Source: Erysipelotrichaceae bacterium
Lineage (GTDB): Bacteria; Bacillota_I; Bacilli_A; Erysipelotrichales; Erysipelotrichaceae
Reading direction: 5' to 3'
DNA length: 9,350 bases
NCBI GenBank assembly: GCA_017419065.1
Contig: JAFOMB010000196.1
Coordinates: forward strand, 1-9,350
In this document: positions 1 through 5,316 of the stretch, piece by piece
Position numbering within the stretch: position 1 is the stretch's first letter
How the letters are laid out: every line of letters starts with the position of its first letter
The notes under the pieces: generated by a model
Told to the model about the DNA's origin: nothing
What the model saw: the letters and a program-made list of their open reading frames with translations, nothing else
The model's database searches: none
Translations under genes and position numbers: made by a program

Positions 1-29
1 GTCAGACCGGCGTATTCGCTCAATTATAA

Positions 30-62
30 AACCCCACTTCAGTTCAAATCTGAAATGGGGTT
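30..62 (-). terminator. Intrinsic terminator of the creatininase-rpiR unit
   Basis: A 13-pair stem is formed by AACCCCACTTCAG (30-42) and CTGAAATGGGGTT (50-62) around a 7-base loop. The single non-Watson-Crick pair (37/55) is C-A read as plus-strand RNA but a G-U wobble as minus-strand RNA, so the stem is better on the minus strand. Read on the minus strand it is followed by TTTTATAATT; on the plus strand it is followed by CCAGG, with no U-tract. It lies about 57 bases beyond the stop of the regulator gene. I see nothing else in the spacer between them, nor in bases 1-29. Confidence 0.85.
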
Positions 63-118
63 CCAGGTGTTTTTATAAACTGTCTACTTTTCGTTGACTA
101 GTTCAGTGAAGTGGTTTT

Positions 119-916
119 TTACTTTTTCCCGATTCTCTGCATGTATATGATCAGCAGGGAGTCTGTGATGTAGTGGGTGATGCGGGAGCGCATGATGCCC
201 CAGTCGAATTCCATATGGGAAGCTGTCGAGATCAATGCCGCATCCGCCTGCTTGGCAAGACTGGAGAGAGGGTAGTTGGTCACGGCGATGACCTTGGCTT
301 TTTTCTGCCTGGCGATTTTGACGAGTTCCAGGACGATAGGCGTCTGTCCGGACCTTGAATAAAGGAAGAGACAGTCGTTTTCCTTCAGCTTGGAAGTCAG
401 GGCCGCCTGTCTGTCGGCATCGGTCGAGAAGGAACAGATGAGGTCGGTACGTAAGAAGTTGTGATAGGCGTACTCCGCTTCGATACCCGATCCTCCGAGT
501 CCGAAGAAGCAGACCCTGTCAGCCTTCAGGAGGATATTGGCAGCTCTGTCATAGGTCTTGTCATCGATCAGGGATTCCGCTTCCCGGATGGCTTTGATAT
601 TGTTTTCAAAGATCTTGCGGATGGTGACACCTGTCGGATCTTCGCTCCGTACGACTTCATCCGCTTCGATCTGTGTATCGAACTGATCAGATAATAATGC
701 GATCTTGAACTCGGAGAAACCCTTATAGCCTAAGGACTTGGCGAACTGGAAGACAGTGGAGTCTGCGACGCCCACCTCTTTGGCTACTTCCGAGATAGAG
801 GAACGGGAAACGGCAACGACATTGTTCAGAACGTAATCTGCGATCTTCTTGGAATTCTGGGACATATCCCGGTAACTCGACTTGATAAGAGAGCGTACAG
901 AGGACTTTGCCGTCAT
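119..916 (-). CDS. RpiR/MurR-family transcriptional regulator (HTH + SIS)
   Basis: This 265-residue protein has the usual length and layout of the RpiR family. An N-terminal helix-turn-helix domain occupies about residues 5-75, with the family pattern SISEVAKEVGVADSTV at 40-55 and a conserved GYKGFSEF at 63-70. A SIS (sugar isomerase) domain fills about 120-255, with GLGGSG at 139-144, YSRSGQT at 186-192 and AVTNYPLSSLA at 211-221. SIS domains in this family bind phosphosugars, and the regulators act as repressors or activators of nearby catabolic genes. The ATG at 916 is preceded by AAAGGAG (922-928) at good spacing. The gene follows the creatininase-family gene by 12 bases on the same strand, so the two are almost certainly co-transcribed. 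Its likely targets are its own unit and the divergent PTS operon, probably through sites in 1780-1845. The ligand is unknown; a phosphorylated intermediate of the operon is the natural guess. Confidence 0.93.
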   Translation of the reverse strand: MTAKSSVRSLIKSSYRDMSQNSKKIADYVLNNVVAVSRSSISEVAKEVGVADSTVFQFAKSLGYKGFSEFKIALLSDQFDTQIEADEVVRSEDPTGVTIRKIFENNIKAIREAESLIDDKTYDRAANILLKADRVCFFGLGGSGIEAEYAYHNFLRTDLICSFSTDADRQAALTSKLKENDCLFLYSRSGQTPIVLELVKIARQKKAKVIAVTNYPLSSLAKQADAALISTASHMEFDWGIMRSRITHYITDSLLIIYMQRIGKK

Positions 917-928
917 GAGATCTCCTTT

Positions 929-1729
929 CTATTCTATTTTCCAGTCACGGATCTCTAAGAACGCCGGGACCAGGGTCTTCGCCGTCGTGCGGAGGATGAT
1001 CTCGCCTTTTTCAGCGGAGGCACCAGCCGGGTCTCCGAGGATGCCGATCGGCTTTCCTTCAGCCGTCACGAAATCCCTTCCCATCCACGGGATGGACTTG
1101 GAACCCGAGAACTTCACGGCTTTCTTGCCGTCGTATTCTCCTAAATAGCCGGCCTCCGAGTACTCGAGTTTGACGGTATCCGGTTTGATGGCCATGACCA
1201 TGGAGGTCTCCATCTCGGCACCGTGGAAGTCTCTTTCATTGCCCGGTGTGATCGTCGCCTTGACATCCGGATGGGAGAAGGCGCCGTTGTTTAAGACAAA
1301 TGGATAGATGTTGAGGTCTCTTCTAAGCTGTCTGGCCAGGGAATCGACGACCGGCTTATTGCCGCCATGGCAGAGCAGGAAGGCGATCTTCTTAAAGCCG
1401 TGGTAAGCCAGAGAAGAGCAGATATCGTAGAGCAGGTGGTAGTATGTGTCAGCCTTGAAGGAAAGGGAACCGCAGAAGTCCAGATGTTCGACGGAGAAGC
1501 CTACCGGCATCGGCGGCAGCATCAGCATCTCATAGTCCGGATCCACCTTTTCCAGTTCCTCTTTGATGTAGCCCCTCATCGCTTCCGCAATGATCGTATC
1601 GGTACCTAAAGGGGCCTGGGAACCGTGCTGTTCGATGGCTCCCAGCGGGAAGAGGACCACGGTGTTCTTTTTATCAACGGCTTCCATTTCCTTTCTGGTC
1701 AGTTCATAGTAATAACGGATCATAGACAT
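929..1729 (-). CDS. Creatininase-family amidohydrolase
   Basis: The 266-residue product has the typical length and motifs of the creatininase family (PF02633), metal-dependent cytoplasmic enzymes that hydrolyse cyclic or linear amide bonds (creatininase, FAPy deformylase, MftE peptidase). Seen motifs: IEQHG (E33, H35) and LGTD (D44), the classic first metal-binding block; LLCHGGN with H121 (118-124), the second block; FHGAEMETS (168-176), a variant of the usual HAGExETS; and GDPAGASAEKGE near 232-243, a conserved C-terminal loop. All expected metal-ligand positions are filled, so it should be active. The HGGN form differs from true creatininase, so creatinine need not be the substrate. It is the first gene of a unit with the RpiR regulator and is divergent from the PTS operon, which suggests an amide- or lactam-bearing carbohydrate derivative (inference). 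The start could be the ATG at 1729 or the second ATG at 1723; GGAGG (1733-1737) lies 3 bases from the former and 9 from the latter, favouring 1723. Confidence 0.9.
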   Translation of the reverse strand: MSMIRYYYELTRKEMEAVDKKNTVVLFPLGAIEQHGSQAPLGTDTIIAEAMRGYIKEELEKVDPDYEMLMLPPMPVGFSVEHLDFCGSLSFKADTYYHLLYDICSSLAYHGFKKIAFLLCHGGNKPVVDSLARQLRRDLNIYPFVLNNGAFSHPDVKATITPGNERDFHGAEMETSMVMAIKPDTVKLEYSEAGYLGEYDGKKAVKFSGSKSIPWMGRDFVTAEGKPIGILGDPAGASAEKGEIILRTTAKTLVPAFLEIRDWKIE

Positions 1730-1732
1730 ATT

Positions 1733-1737
1733 CCTCC
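1733..1737 (-). promoter_or_regulatory. RBS bearing on the creatininase-family start
   Basis: On the minus strand GGAGG is followed by AAT and then ATG TCT ATG. Only 3 bases separate it from the first ATG and 9 from the second, so initiation at 1723 (one residue pair shorter) is at least as likely as at 1729. Confidence 0.6.
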
Positions 1738-1777
1738 ATCCTCATTATAAGCACGCTGTTTGGATTAAAAAAATAAA

Positions 1778-1806
1778 ATTTTATTCGAAAGTGAAACTTT
1801 GGTGAA
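1778..1806 (-). promoter_or_regulatory. Candidate sigma-A promoter of the creatininase-rpiR unit
   Basis: Read on the minus strand, TTCACC (1801-1806; 4 of 6 matches to TTGACA) and TAAAAT (1778-1783; 5 of 6 matches to TATAAT) are separated by exactly 17 bases. The predicted start near 1771 leaves a leader of about 40 bases that keeps the ribosome binding site intact. The -35 box coincides with one of the GTGAAA repeats, so a bound regulator could block it. Confidence 0.5.
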
Positions 1807-1843
1807 ATTAATTTTTTTCTGAATGAATTGTGCTATAGTGAAA
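1791..1843. promoter_or_regulatory. Candidate operator: three GTGAAA direct repeats
   Basis: GTGAAA occurs at 1791-1796, 1802-1807 and 1838-1843. The first two are 11 bases apart, about one helical turn, and the third is 36 bases further. A small inverted repeat, AAAGT-GAA-ACTTT (1788-1800), includes the first copy. The first two overlap the minus-strand promoter and the third overlaps the plus-strand -10 box. This is where an autoregulating RpiR protein would be expected to bind, but the assignment is inference. Confidence 0.35.
1831..1839 (+). promoter_or_regulatory. Extended -10 promoter of the PTS operon
   Basis: TGCTATAGT is a TGn-type extended -10 element with a 5-of-6 match to TATAAT. 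No good -35 box is seen (T-rich sequence at 1811-1818), which the TG extension can compensate for. Transcription would begin near 1846 and give a leader of about 170 bases before the first gene. I saw neither a sigma-54 promoter of the kind used by many mannose-PTS operons nor a clear CcpA cre site here. Confidence 0.5.
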
Positions 1844-1903
1844 TAGAAGCCATATGTCTGCTCCGGTAGAAATTGAAGATCATTGAACGAAACAAGGTGG
1901 TAA

Positions 1904-1981
1904 GCCTGTCTTTTTCTTATACCTTTCTCTCTTCCAAGAAGGAATGCGTCGTCCCGAGAAGGAGAAGGGATGAGGACAGGC
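1904..1981 (+). promoter_or_regulatory. Long imperfect hairpin in the operon leader
   Basis: GCCTGTC (1904-1910) is exactly complementary to GACAGGC (1975-1981). Inside it a pyrimidine-rich stretch (1911-1933) faces a purine-rich stretch (1956-1974). After an internal loop, CCTT(T)CTC (1922-1929) pairs with GAGAAGG (1956-1962), and TTCC/GGAA forms a small inner stem. The structure would bury AAGGAG (1959-1964) and an in-frame ATG at 1970. No U-tract follows, so it is not a simple terminator. No known riboswitch class is recognised; function is unknown. Confidence 0.4.
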
Positions 1982-2000
1982 ACACATACATCAGATTACA

Positions 2001-2008
2001 GAAAGGGG
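2001..2008 (+). promoter_or_regulatory. RBS that fixes the MDR dehydrogenase start at 2015
   Basis: GAAAGGGG lies 6 bases before the ATG at 2015. The same box precedes the next gene (3081-3088), followed there too by an A-run and ATGACA. The match favours 2015 over the in-frame upstream ATG at 1970. Confidence 0.8.
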
Positions 2009-2014
2009 AAAACA

Positions 2015-3073
2015 ATGACAGAACTAATGAAAGGCATTGTGTTCACGGCACCTCAGAAAGTTGAGATCATGGAGTTCCAGAAACCTACGATCAAAGACAA
2101 TGAGGTGCTCATCAAGACCAAGGCTTTCGCGATCTGCACCATGGAACAGAGACTGTTCAGAAACAGCGATAATTATCCGCAGTGTGCAGGCCACGAAGTG
2201 TGCGGTGTCATCGAACAGGTCGGCGCAGACGTGTTCGGCTACAACGTCGGAGACAAGGTCGTATCCACTTTCTCTTATTGCGGCTATTGCGAGAACTGCA
2301 AGAGGGGAAGAGGATCCAAGTGCGTGAACACAAGACTTCAGAGAAAACGTGCAGACGGTCATGCGACCAACGGAACGTTTGTGACGATCGGCAACTCGGG
2401 TATGATCCAGTATGCAGCTGTACCGGCTACCCAGATCTGCAAGGTCGGTGACAATGTCCCGGTCGAACTGGCCTGCCTGTCCGAACCGCTGGCCTGCTGC
2501 CTACACTCCGTCAGCAAGACCAGAGCGGAATTCGGCGATACCTGTGTCATCATCGGCGCCGGTATCATGGGCATCCTGCACACCAAGCTCTTCCGCATGA
2601 GGGGCTGCCGTGTCATCGTCTCGGAGATGGATCCGGTCAGGAGACAGAAGGCTCTTGACGCCGGTGCGAACATCGTCATCGATCCGTCGAGCTGTGATGC
2701 GGTAGAGGAAGTCAAGAAGTACACGGACGGTATCGGGGCAGATATCGTCGTCAATACGACTTCCATCTATCAGGTTGGAGAGCAGGCTCTTCAGATGCTG
2801 GCTGTCTACGGACGTCTCATCGCCTATGCTTCTCTGCATCCGGCAAAACCGCTGGAACTCAACTTCGGAGAAGTCCATTACAAGGAGATCGAGATCATCG
2901 GTACCGTCTCTCCGAGAGCGGAAGACTTCGTCTATGCGACCAAACTCATGAAGTACAGTCTCATCGACATGTCCGATGTCTTAGAGCAGACATGGCCGAT
3001 GGAAGAAGCTCAGCAGGCATTTGAAAGGGCGATCGCTCCGGACAGCTACCGCTGTGTCGTCGTTTACGATTAG
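2015..3073 (+). CDS. Zinc-dependent MDR polyol/alcohol dehydrogenase
   Basis: A 352-residue medium-chain dehydrogenase/reductase, the usual length for the sorbitol/threonine dehydrogenase branch. Catalytic-zinc candidates are C41, H60-E61 (GHE) and E157 in SEPLA, a motif typical of polyol dehydrogenases. The structural-zinc cysteines C89, C92, C95 and C103 are complete. The Rossmann fold shows GAGIMG at 181-186 and an acidic residue at the end of the second strand (E204 in VSEMD), which suggests NAD rather than NADP. It should oxidise a secondary hydroxyl of a polyol or polyol phosphate to a ketone in the cytoplasm; galactitol-1-phosphate and ribitol-5-phosphate dehydrogenases are relatives that work with a PTS. 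The catalytic-cysteine segment reads CTMEQRLF rather than the common CGSD form, so it is a divergent subfamily. It is the first gene of the operon, 20 bases before EIID. The reading frame is open to an ATG at 1970, but family N-termini (MKGIVFTAPQKVEI) fit 2015 or 2027. Exact substrate unknown. Confidence 0.9.
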   Translation: MTELMKGIVFTAPQKVEIMEFQKPTIKDNEVLIKTKAFAICTMEQRLFRNSDNYPQCAGHEVCGVIEQVGADVFGYNVGDKVVSTFSYCGYCENCKRGRGSKCVNTRLQRKRADGHATNGTFVTIGNSGMIQYAAVPATQICKVGDNVPVELACLSEPLACCLHSVSKTRAEFGDTCVIIGAGIMGILHTKLFRMRGCRVIVSEMDPVRRQKALDAGANIVIDPSSCDAVEEVKKYTDGIGADIVVNTTSIYQVGEQALQMLAVYGRLIAYASLHPAKPLELNFGEVHYKEIEIIGTVSPRAEDFVYATKLMKYSLIDMSDVLEQTWPMEEAQQAFERAIAPDSYRCVVVYD

Positions 3074-3093
3074 TCAAATCGAAAGGGGAAAAA

Positions 3094-3966
3094 ATGACAA
3101 CAAAACCAGCTGAAACCGTTGGCAAGAAGTGCCAACGCAGCACCATCCGGAAGGCCTGGCTGTACAATCAGGTATTCCGCTGTTCATCCGGTTACACCTA
3201 CAGAATGTCACCGCGTATCGTCGGTACGATGTCTGTCATCTTCAAGGACCTCTATGGCGAAGACAACAAGGAAGTGCTCGCCAGAGAGTTCTCCAAGTAC
3301 TGGAAGTACTATGATACCAACATCCCGTTTGATGGTCTGATCACAGGTCTGGTCATCAATATGGAAGAGAAGAGAGTCGGCAATCCGGATCTGATCCCGG
3401 CCGACACCATCGCCGCATTACAGACAGGCCTCATGGGTCCGGTCGCCTCCATCGGTGACGTCTTCATCCAGGCTATCTGTGTTCCGCTTCTCCTCTCCAT
3501 CGGTATCGCCCTCTGCGGTACTCCGGATGACCCGAACATCATCGGTCCGCTCTTCTCCCTGATCTCCATCGCCTGCCTCATCCCGGGTGTCTCCTACACC
3601 TTATGGATGAAGACATACGATATCGGTGAAAGCCTGATCGACAGGATCCTCGACGGCGGCCTGACAGGACTGCTGTTGAAGGGATCGAACATCGTCGGCT
3701 GTATCGTCATGGGTGCCATGATCCCGAAATATGTCACTGTGACGACATCCATCGCCTGGATCGATCCGAATGTCGGTTCCAGCTTCGTCTTACAGACACA
3801 GTTCTTTGACAGACTGATGCCTTCCCTGATCCCGCTGGCCCTCACATTACTGTTCCTGCGCCTTCTCAAGAAGGGCACCAGTGTCCAGCTGCTGACTTAC
3901 GCAGTGATGATCCTTTCCATCATCCTGTCGTTCTTAGGTATCCTCGGAAATGTTCCGACGGTCTAA
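3094..3966 (+). CDS. PTS mannose-family subunit EIID
   Basis: The 290-residue protein matches EIID of the mannose-fructose-sorbose PTS in length and pattern. An N-terminal amphipathic part (residues 15-110) contains WLYNQVF, YYDTNIPFDGLITGLV and an NMEE segment. It is followed by the family hallmark TGLMGPVASIGD (111-122) and hydrophobic segments at about 124-141, 150-170, 198-214, 242-257 and 264-285. EIID and EIIC together form the membrane channel that passes the sugar to EIIB for phosphorylation. Translation starts at an ATG 5 bases after GGGG of a strong site (3081-3088). An 8-pair inverted repeat (3117-3137) sits just inside the coding region. In most mannose-family operons the order is A/B, C, D; here it is D, C, A with no B. 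Substrate specificity cannot be read from the sequence. Confidence 0.93.
   Translation: MTTKPAETVGKKCQRSTIRKAWLYNQVFRCSSGYTYRMSPRIVGTMSVIFKDLYGEDNKEVLAREFSKYWKYYDTNIPFDGLITGLVINMEEKRVGNPDLIPADTIAALQTGLMGPVASIGDVFIQAICVPLLLSIGIALCGTPDDPNIIGPLFSLISIACLIPGVSYTLWMKTYDIGESLIDRILDGGLTGLLLKGSNIVGCIVMGAMIPKYVTVTTSIAWIDPNVGSSFVLQTQFFDRLMPSLIPLALTLLFLRLLKKGTSVQLLTYAVMILSIILSFLGILGNVPTV
3117..3137 (+). repeat. Perfect 8-bp inverted repeat at the start of EIID
   Basis: CGTTGGCA (3117-3124), a 5-base loop, and TGCCAACG (3130-3137) form a perfect stem beginning 23 bases downstream of the EIID start codon. It encodes part of the variable N-terminus (around VGKKCQR). It could slow early translation or affect RNA stability; chance is also possible. 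Confidence 0.5.
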
Positions 3967-3987
3967 GAAAGGGGGATATAAAGCAAT

Positions 3988-4800
3988 ATGACAAGTACAG
4001 TAACGAATTTACAGGCCTTATTGTTAGGCTTATGGGTATTCTGGTTCAAATCGACTTTCCATCCGAACCTGTTCTTCTACTGGTCGAAACCGCTGACAGC
4101 TTCTCTGTTTGTCGGTCTCATCATGGGCGACATGAAGACAGCTCTCTCTGCCGGTATCTCCATCCAGCTGGTCTACATCGGTGTCATGGGTATCGGTACT
4201 GCTTTAACAGCTGATACATTACTGGCTACAGCCTTCGGCTGCACCCTGGCTATCTGCCTGAGGGAATCCCTCGGACTGGAAGGTGCTGTCGCAGCCGGAC
4301 TGGCCGTCGCTGCGGCTATCGGTGCTCCGTCTGTCGCGATCGGCAACATCTTCTCCTCTCTGGACGTCGTGTTCAATGAAAGGATGAAGGTAGAGTCAGA
4401 CAAAGGCAACATCAAGGGCATGCGTTTCTGGGAGATCGTTCCTGGACAGGTCCTGCTGTTCGTCTTCTGGGTACCGGTCATCTTCTTACTGATGAAGGCT
4501 TTAGGTAACGATACTTTCCTGGCTACGCTGACCAATGTCCTGAACCCGATCGCCAAGCATCTGGGTGTCATGGCGAAAGTCCTGCCGGCTGTCGGTATCG
4601 CCCTGGCTTTACGTCCGATCGTCACCAACGAGCTGCTGCCGTGGGTGTTCATCGGCTTCCTGGCTTCGGCTGTCATGGGCTTAAGCCTGTTATCTGTCGC
4701 ATTATTTGCCATCTGCATCGCTGTCCTGATCTGCATCCGTGAATACAAGACCGGTGAAGCTCAGAAAGCAGCGTTAGCTGATGACGACGACGATATCTAA
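3988..4800 (+). CDS. PTS mannose-family subunit EIIC
   Basis: A 270-residue, strongly hydrophobic protein with about six to seven membrane segments (roughly 8-24, 36-46, 58-84, 98-118, 150-170, 195-212, 215-251). The EIIC signature is visible as MGDMKTALSAGISIQLVYIG (46-65), followed by a conserved acidic residue in TALTADTLLA (71-80). With EIID it forms the substrate-translocating membrane complex. It lies 21 bases after EIID; its GGGGG site (3971-3975) is 12 bases from the ATG, which is rather far. The C-terminus ends in five aspartates and isoleucine (265-270), an unusual acidic tail nearly repeated at the end of EIIA. The stop is 15 bases before the EIIA start, so the two are probably translationally coupled. 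Confidence 0.92.
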   Translation: MTSTVTNLQALLLGLWVFWFKSTFHPNLFFYWSKPLTASLFVGLIMGDMKTALSAGISIQLVYIGVMGIGTALTADTLLATAFGCTLAICLRESLGLEGAVAAGLAVAAAIGAPSVAIGNIFSSLDVVFNERMKVESDKGNIKGMRFWEIVPGQVLLFVFWVPVIFLLMKALGNDTFLATLTNVLNPIAKHLGVMAKVLPAVGIALALRPIVTNELLPWVFIGFLASAVMGLSLLSVALFAICIAVLICIREYKTGEAQKAALADDDDDI

Positions 4801-4801
4801 T

Positions 4802-4821
4802 ACTCATATACGACGATGAGT
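4802..4821 (+). promoter_or_regulatory. Hairpin enclosing the EIIA start codon, without a Shine-Dalgarno
   Basis: ACTCAT (4802-4807) pairs with ATGAGT (4816-4821) across an 8-base loop, so the AUG of EIIA forms the base of the 3' arm. No purine-rich ribosome binding site lies between the EIIC stop (4800) and this AUG. A ribosome finishing EIIC would cover and melt the stem, which suggests obligatory coupling of EIIA to EIIC translation. Confidence 0.45.
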
Positions 4822-5271
4822 GAACACGAATTCGTAAAACCGGGTATCCTCATCGCCAGTCATGGAGACCTCTGCGTCGGCATCCAGGACTCTGCCCGTA
4901 TGATCGGCATGTCCCTGGACAACGTCGTCGCAAAACCACTGCGCGAAGGAGTCTCTCCTGCGACCTATGAAAGTGAATTACGTGAGGTCTTAAACGGCTT
5001 CCCGCCGGGTTCGATCGTCCTGATCGATCTCTTCGGCGGGACGCCGTTCAACGTTCTGGCGAAGATATTGCCGGATTATCCGGAGATCCACGCTGCTGCC
5101 GGTCTCAATCTGCCGATGCTTCTGGAAGTGTGCGGCGCCTGCAATTTCATGAAGGGCCAGGAACTCATCCAGTCGGCACTGAACGCCGGAAGGGAAGGTG
5201 TCGTAGACATCAACCATTTCGTCAACACTCTTCTTTCCACAAAAGCTGAAGAAGACGACGAAGATATCTGA
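4816..5271 (+). CDS. PTS mannose-family subunit EIIA
   Basis: The 151-residue protein is a free-standing EIIA of the mannose class. ILIASHGDLCVGI (11-23) contains the phosphorylated histidine H16, and the family block IVLIDLFGGTPFN (67-79) supplies D71 and the GGTPF turn. It takes phosphate from HPr and passes it to EIIB. The length covers only the A domain, with no fused B domain as in ManX-type EIIAB. The C-terminal tail is acidic, AEEDDEDI (144-151), much like that of EIIC. The start codon has no recognisable Shine-Dalgarno and sits in a hairpin, so expression probably depends on EIIC translation. The gene is followed by a GC-rich hairpin before the aldolase gene. Confidence 0.93.
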   Translation: MSEHEFVKPGILIASHGDLCVGIQDSARMIGMSLDNVVAKPLREGVSPATYESELREVLNGFPPGSIVLIDLFGGTPFNVLAKILPDYPEIHAAAGLNLPMLLEVCGACNFMKGQELIQSALNAGREGVVDINHFVNTLLSTKAEEDDEDI

Positions 5272-5278
5272 TGAAAAA

Positions 5279-5298
5279 GGGGATCCTCAGGGATCCCC
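5279..5298. other. Intercistronic hairpin between EIIA and aldolase
   Basis: GGGGATCC (5279-5286) and GGATCCCC (5291-5298) form a perfect 8-pair stem with loop TCAG. On the plus strand it is followed by TCAAGAAAGG, so it should not terminate operon transcription, although it could mark an RNA processing or decay barrier. On the minus strand it is followed by TTTTT, so it could stop antisense transcription. Confidence 0.6.
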
Positions 5299-5303
5299 TC
5301 AAG

Positions 5304-5308
5304 AAAGG
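5304..5308 (+). promoter_or_regulatory. RBS that fixes the aldolase start at 5317
   Basis: AAAGG (5304-5308) is 8 bases from the ATG at 5317. The frame is open to a GTG at 5308, but that codon overlaps the ribosome binding site and is not a credible start. The resulting N-terminus MLVSMKETMAKA matches class II aldolases, which often begin MLVS or MLVST. Confidence 0.75.
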
Positions 5309-5316
5309 TGAATACT

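Noticed and set aside
1744..1749. Perfect TATAAT on the minus strand upstream of the creatininase-family gene
   Set aside because: Transcription would start near 1737, inside the ribosome binding site, and no -35 box is present. TAAAAT with TTCACC further upstream fits better.
1970..2014. 15-residue N-terminal extension of the MDR dehydrogenase
   Set aside because: An AAGGAG precedes the ATG at 1970, but it lies in the leader hairpin. The extension has no family counterpart, and the site before 2015 matches that of the next gene. Kept only as an alternative.
1784..2014. CcpA cre site or sigma-54 promoter for the PTS operon
   Set aside because: I searched the spacer by eye for TGWAANCGNTNNCA-like and TGGCAC-N5-TTGCA-like sequences and saw no convincing match. 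No LevR-type activator is encoded here.
1873..2064. 63-codon plus-strand frame across the operon leader
   Set aside because: It has no good ribosome site, ends inside the dehydrogenase gene in another frame and gives an arginine-rich sequence resembling no family. The minus-strand frame at 1765-1983 was rejected for the same reasons.
4173..4748. 191-codon open frame on the minus strand
   Set aside because: It is entirely antisense to EIIC, whose motifs are clear. The product is low-complexity and unrecognisable.
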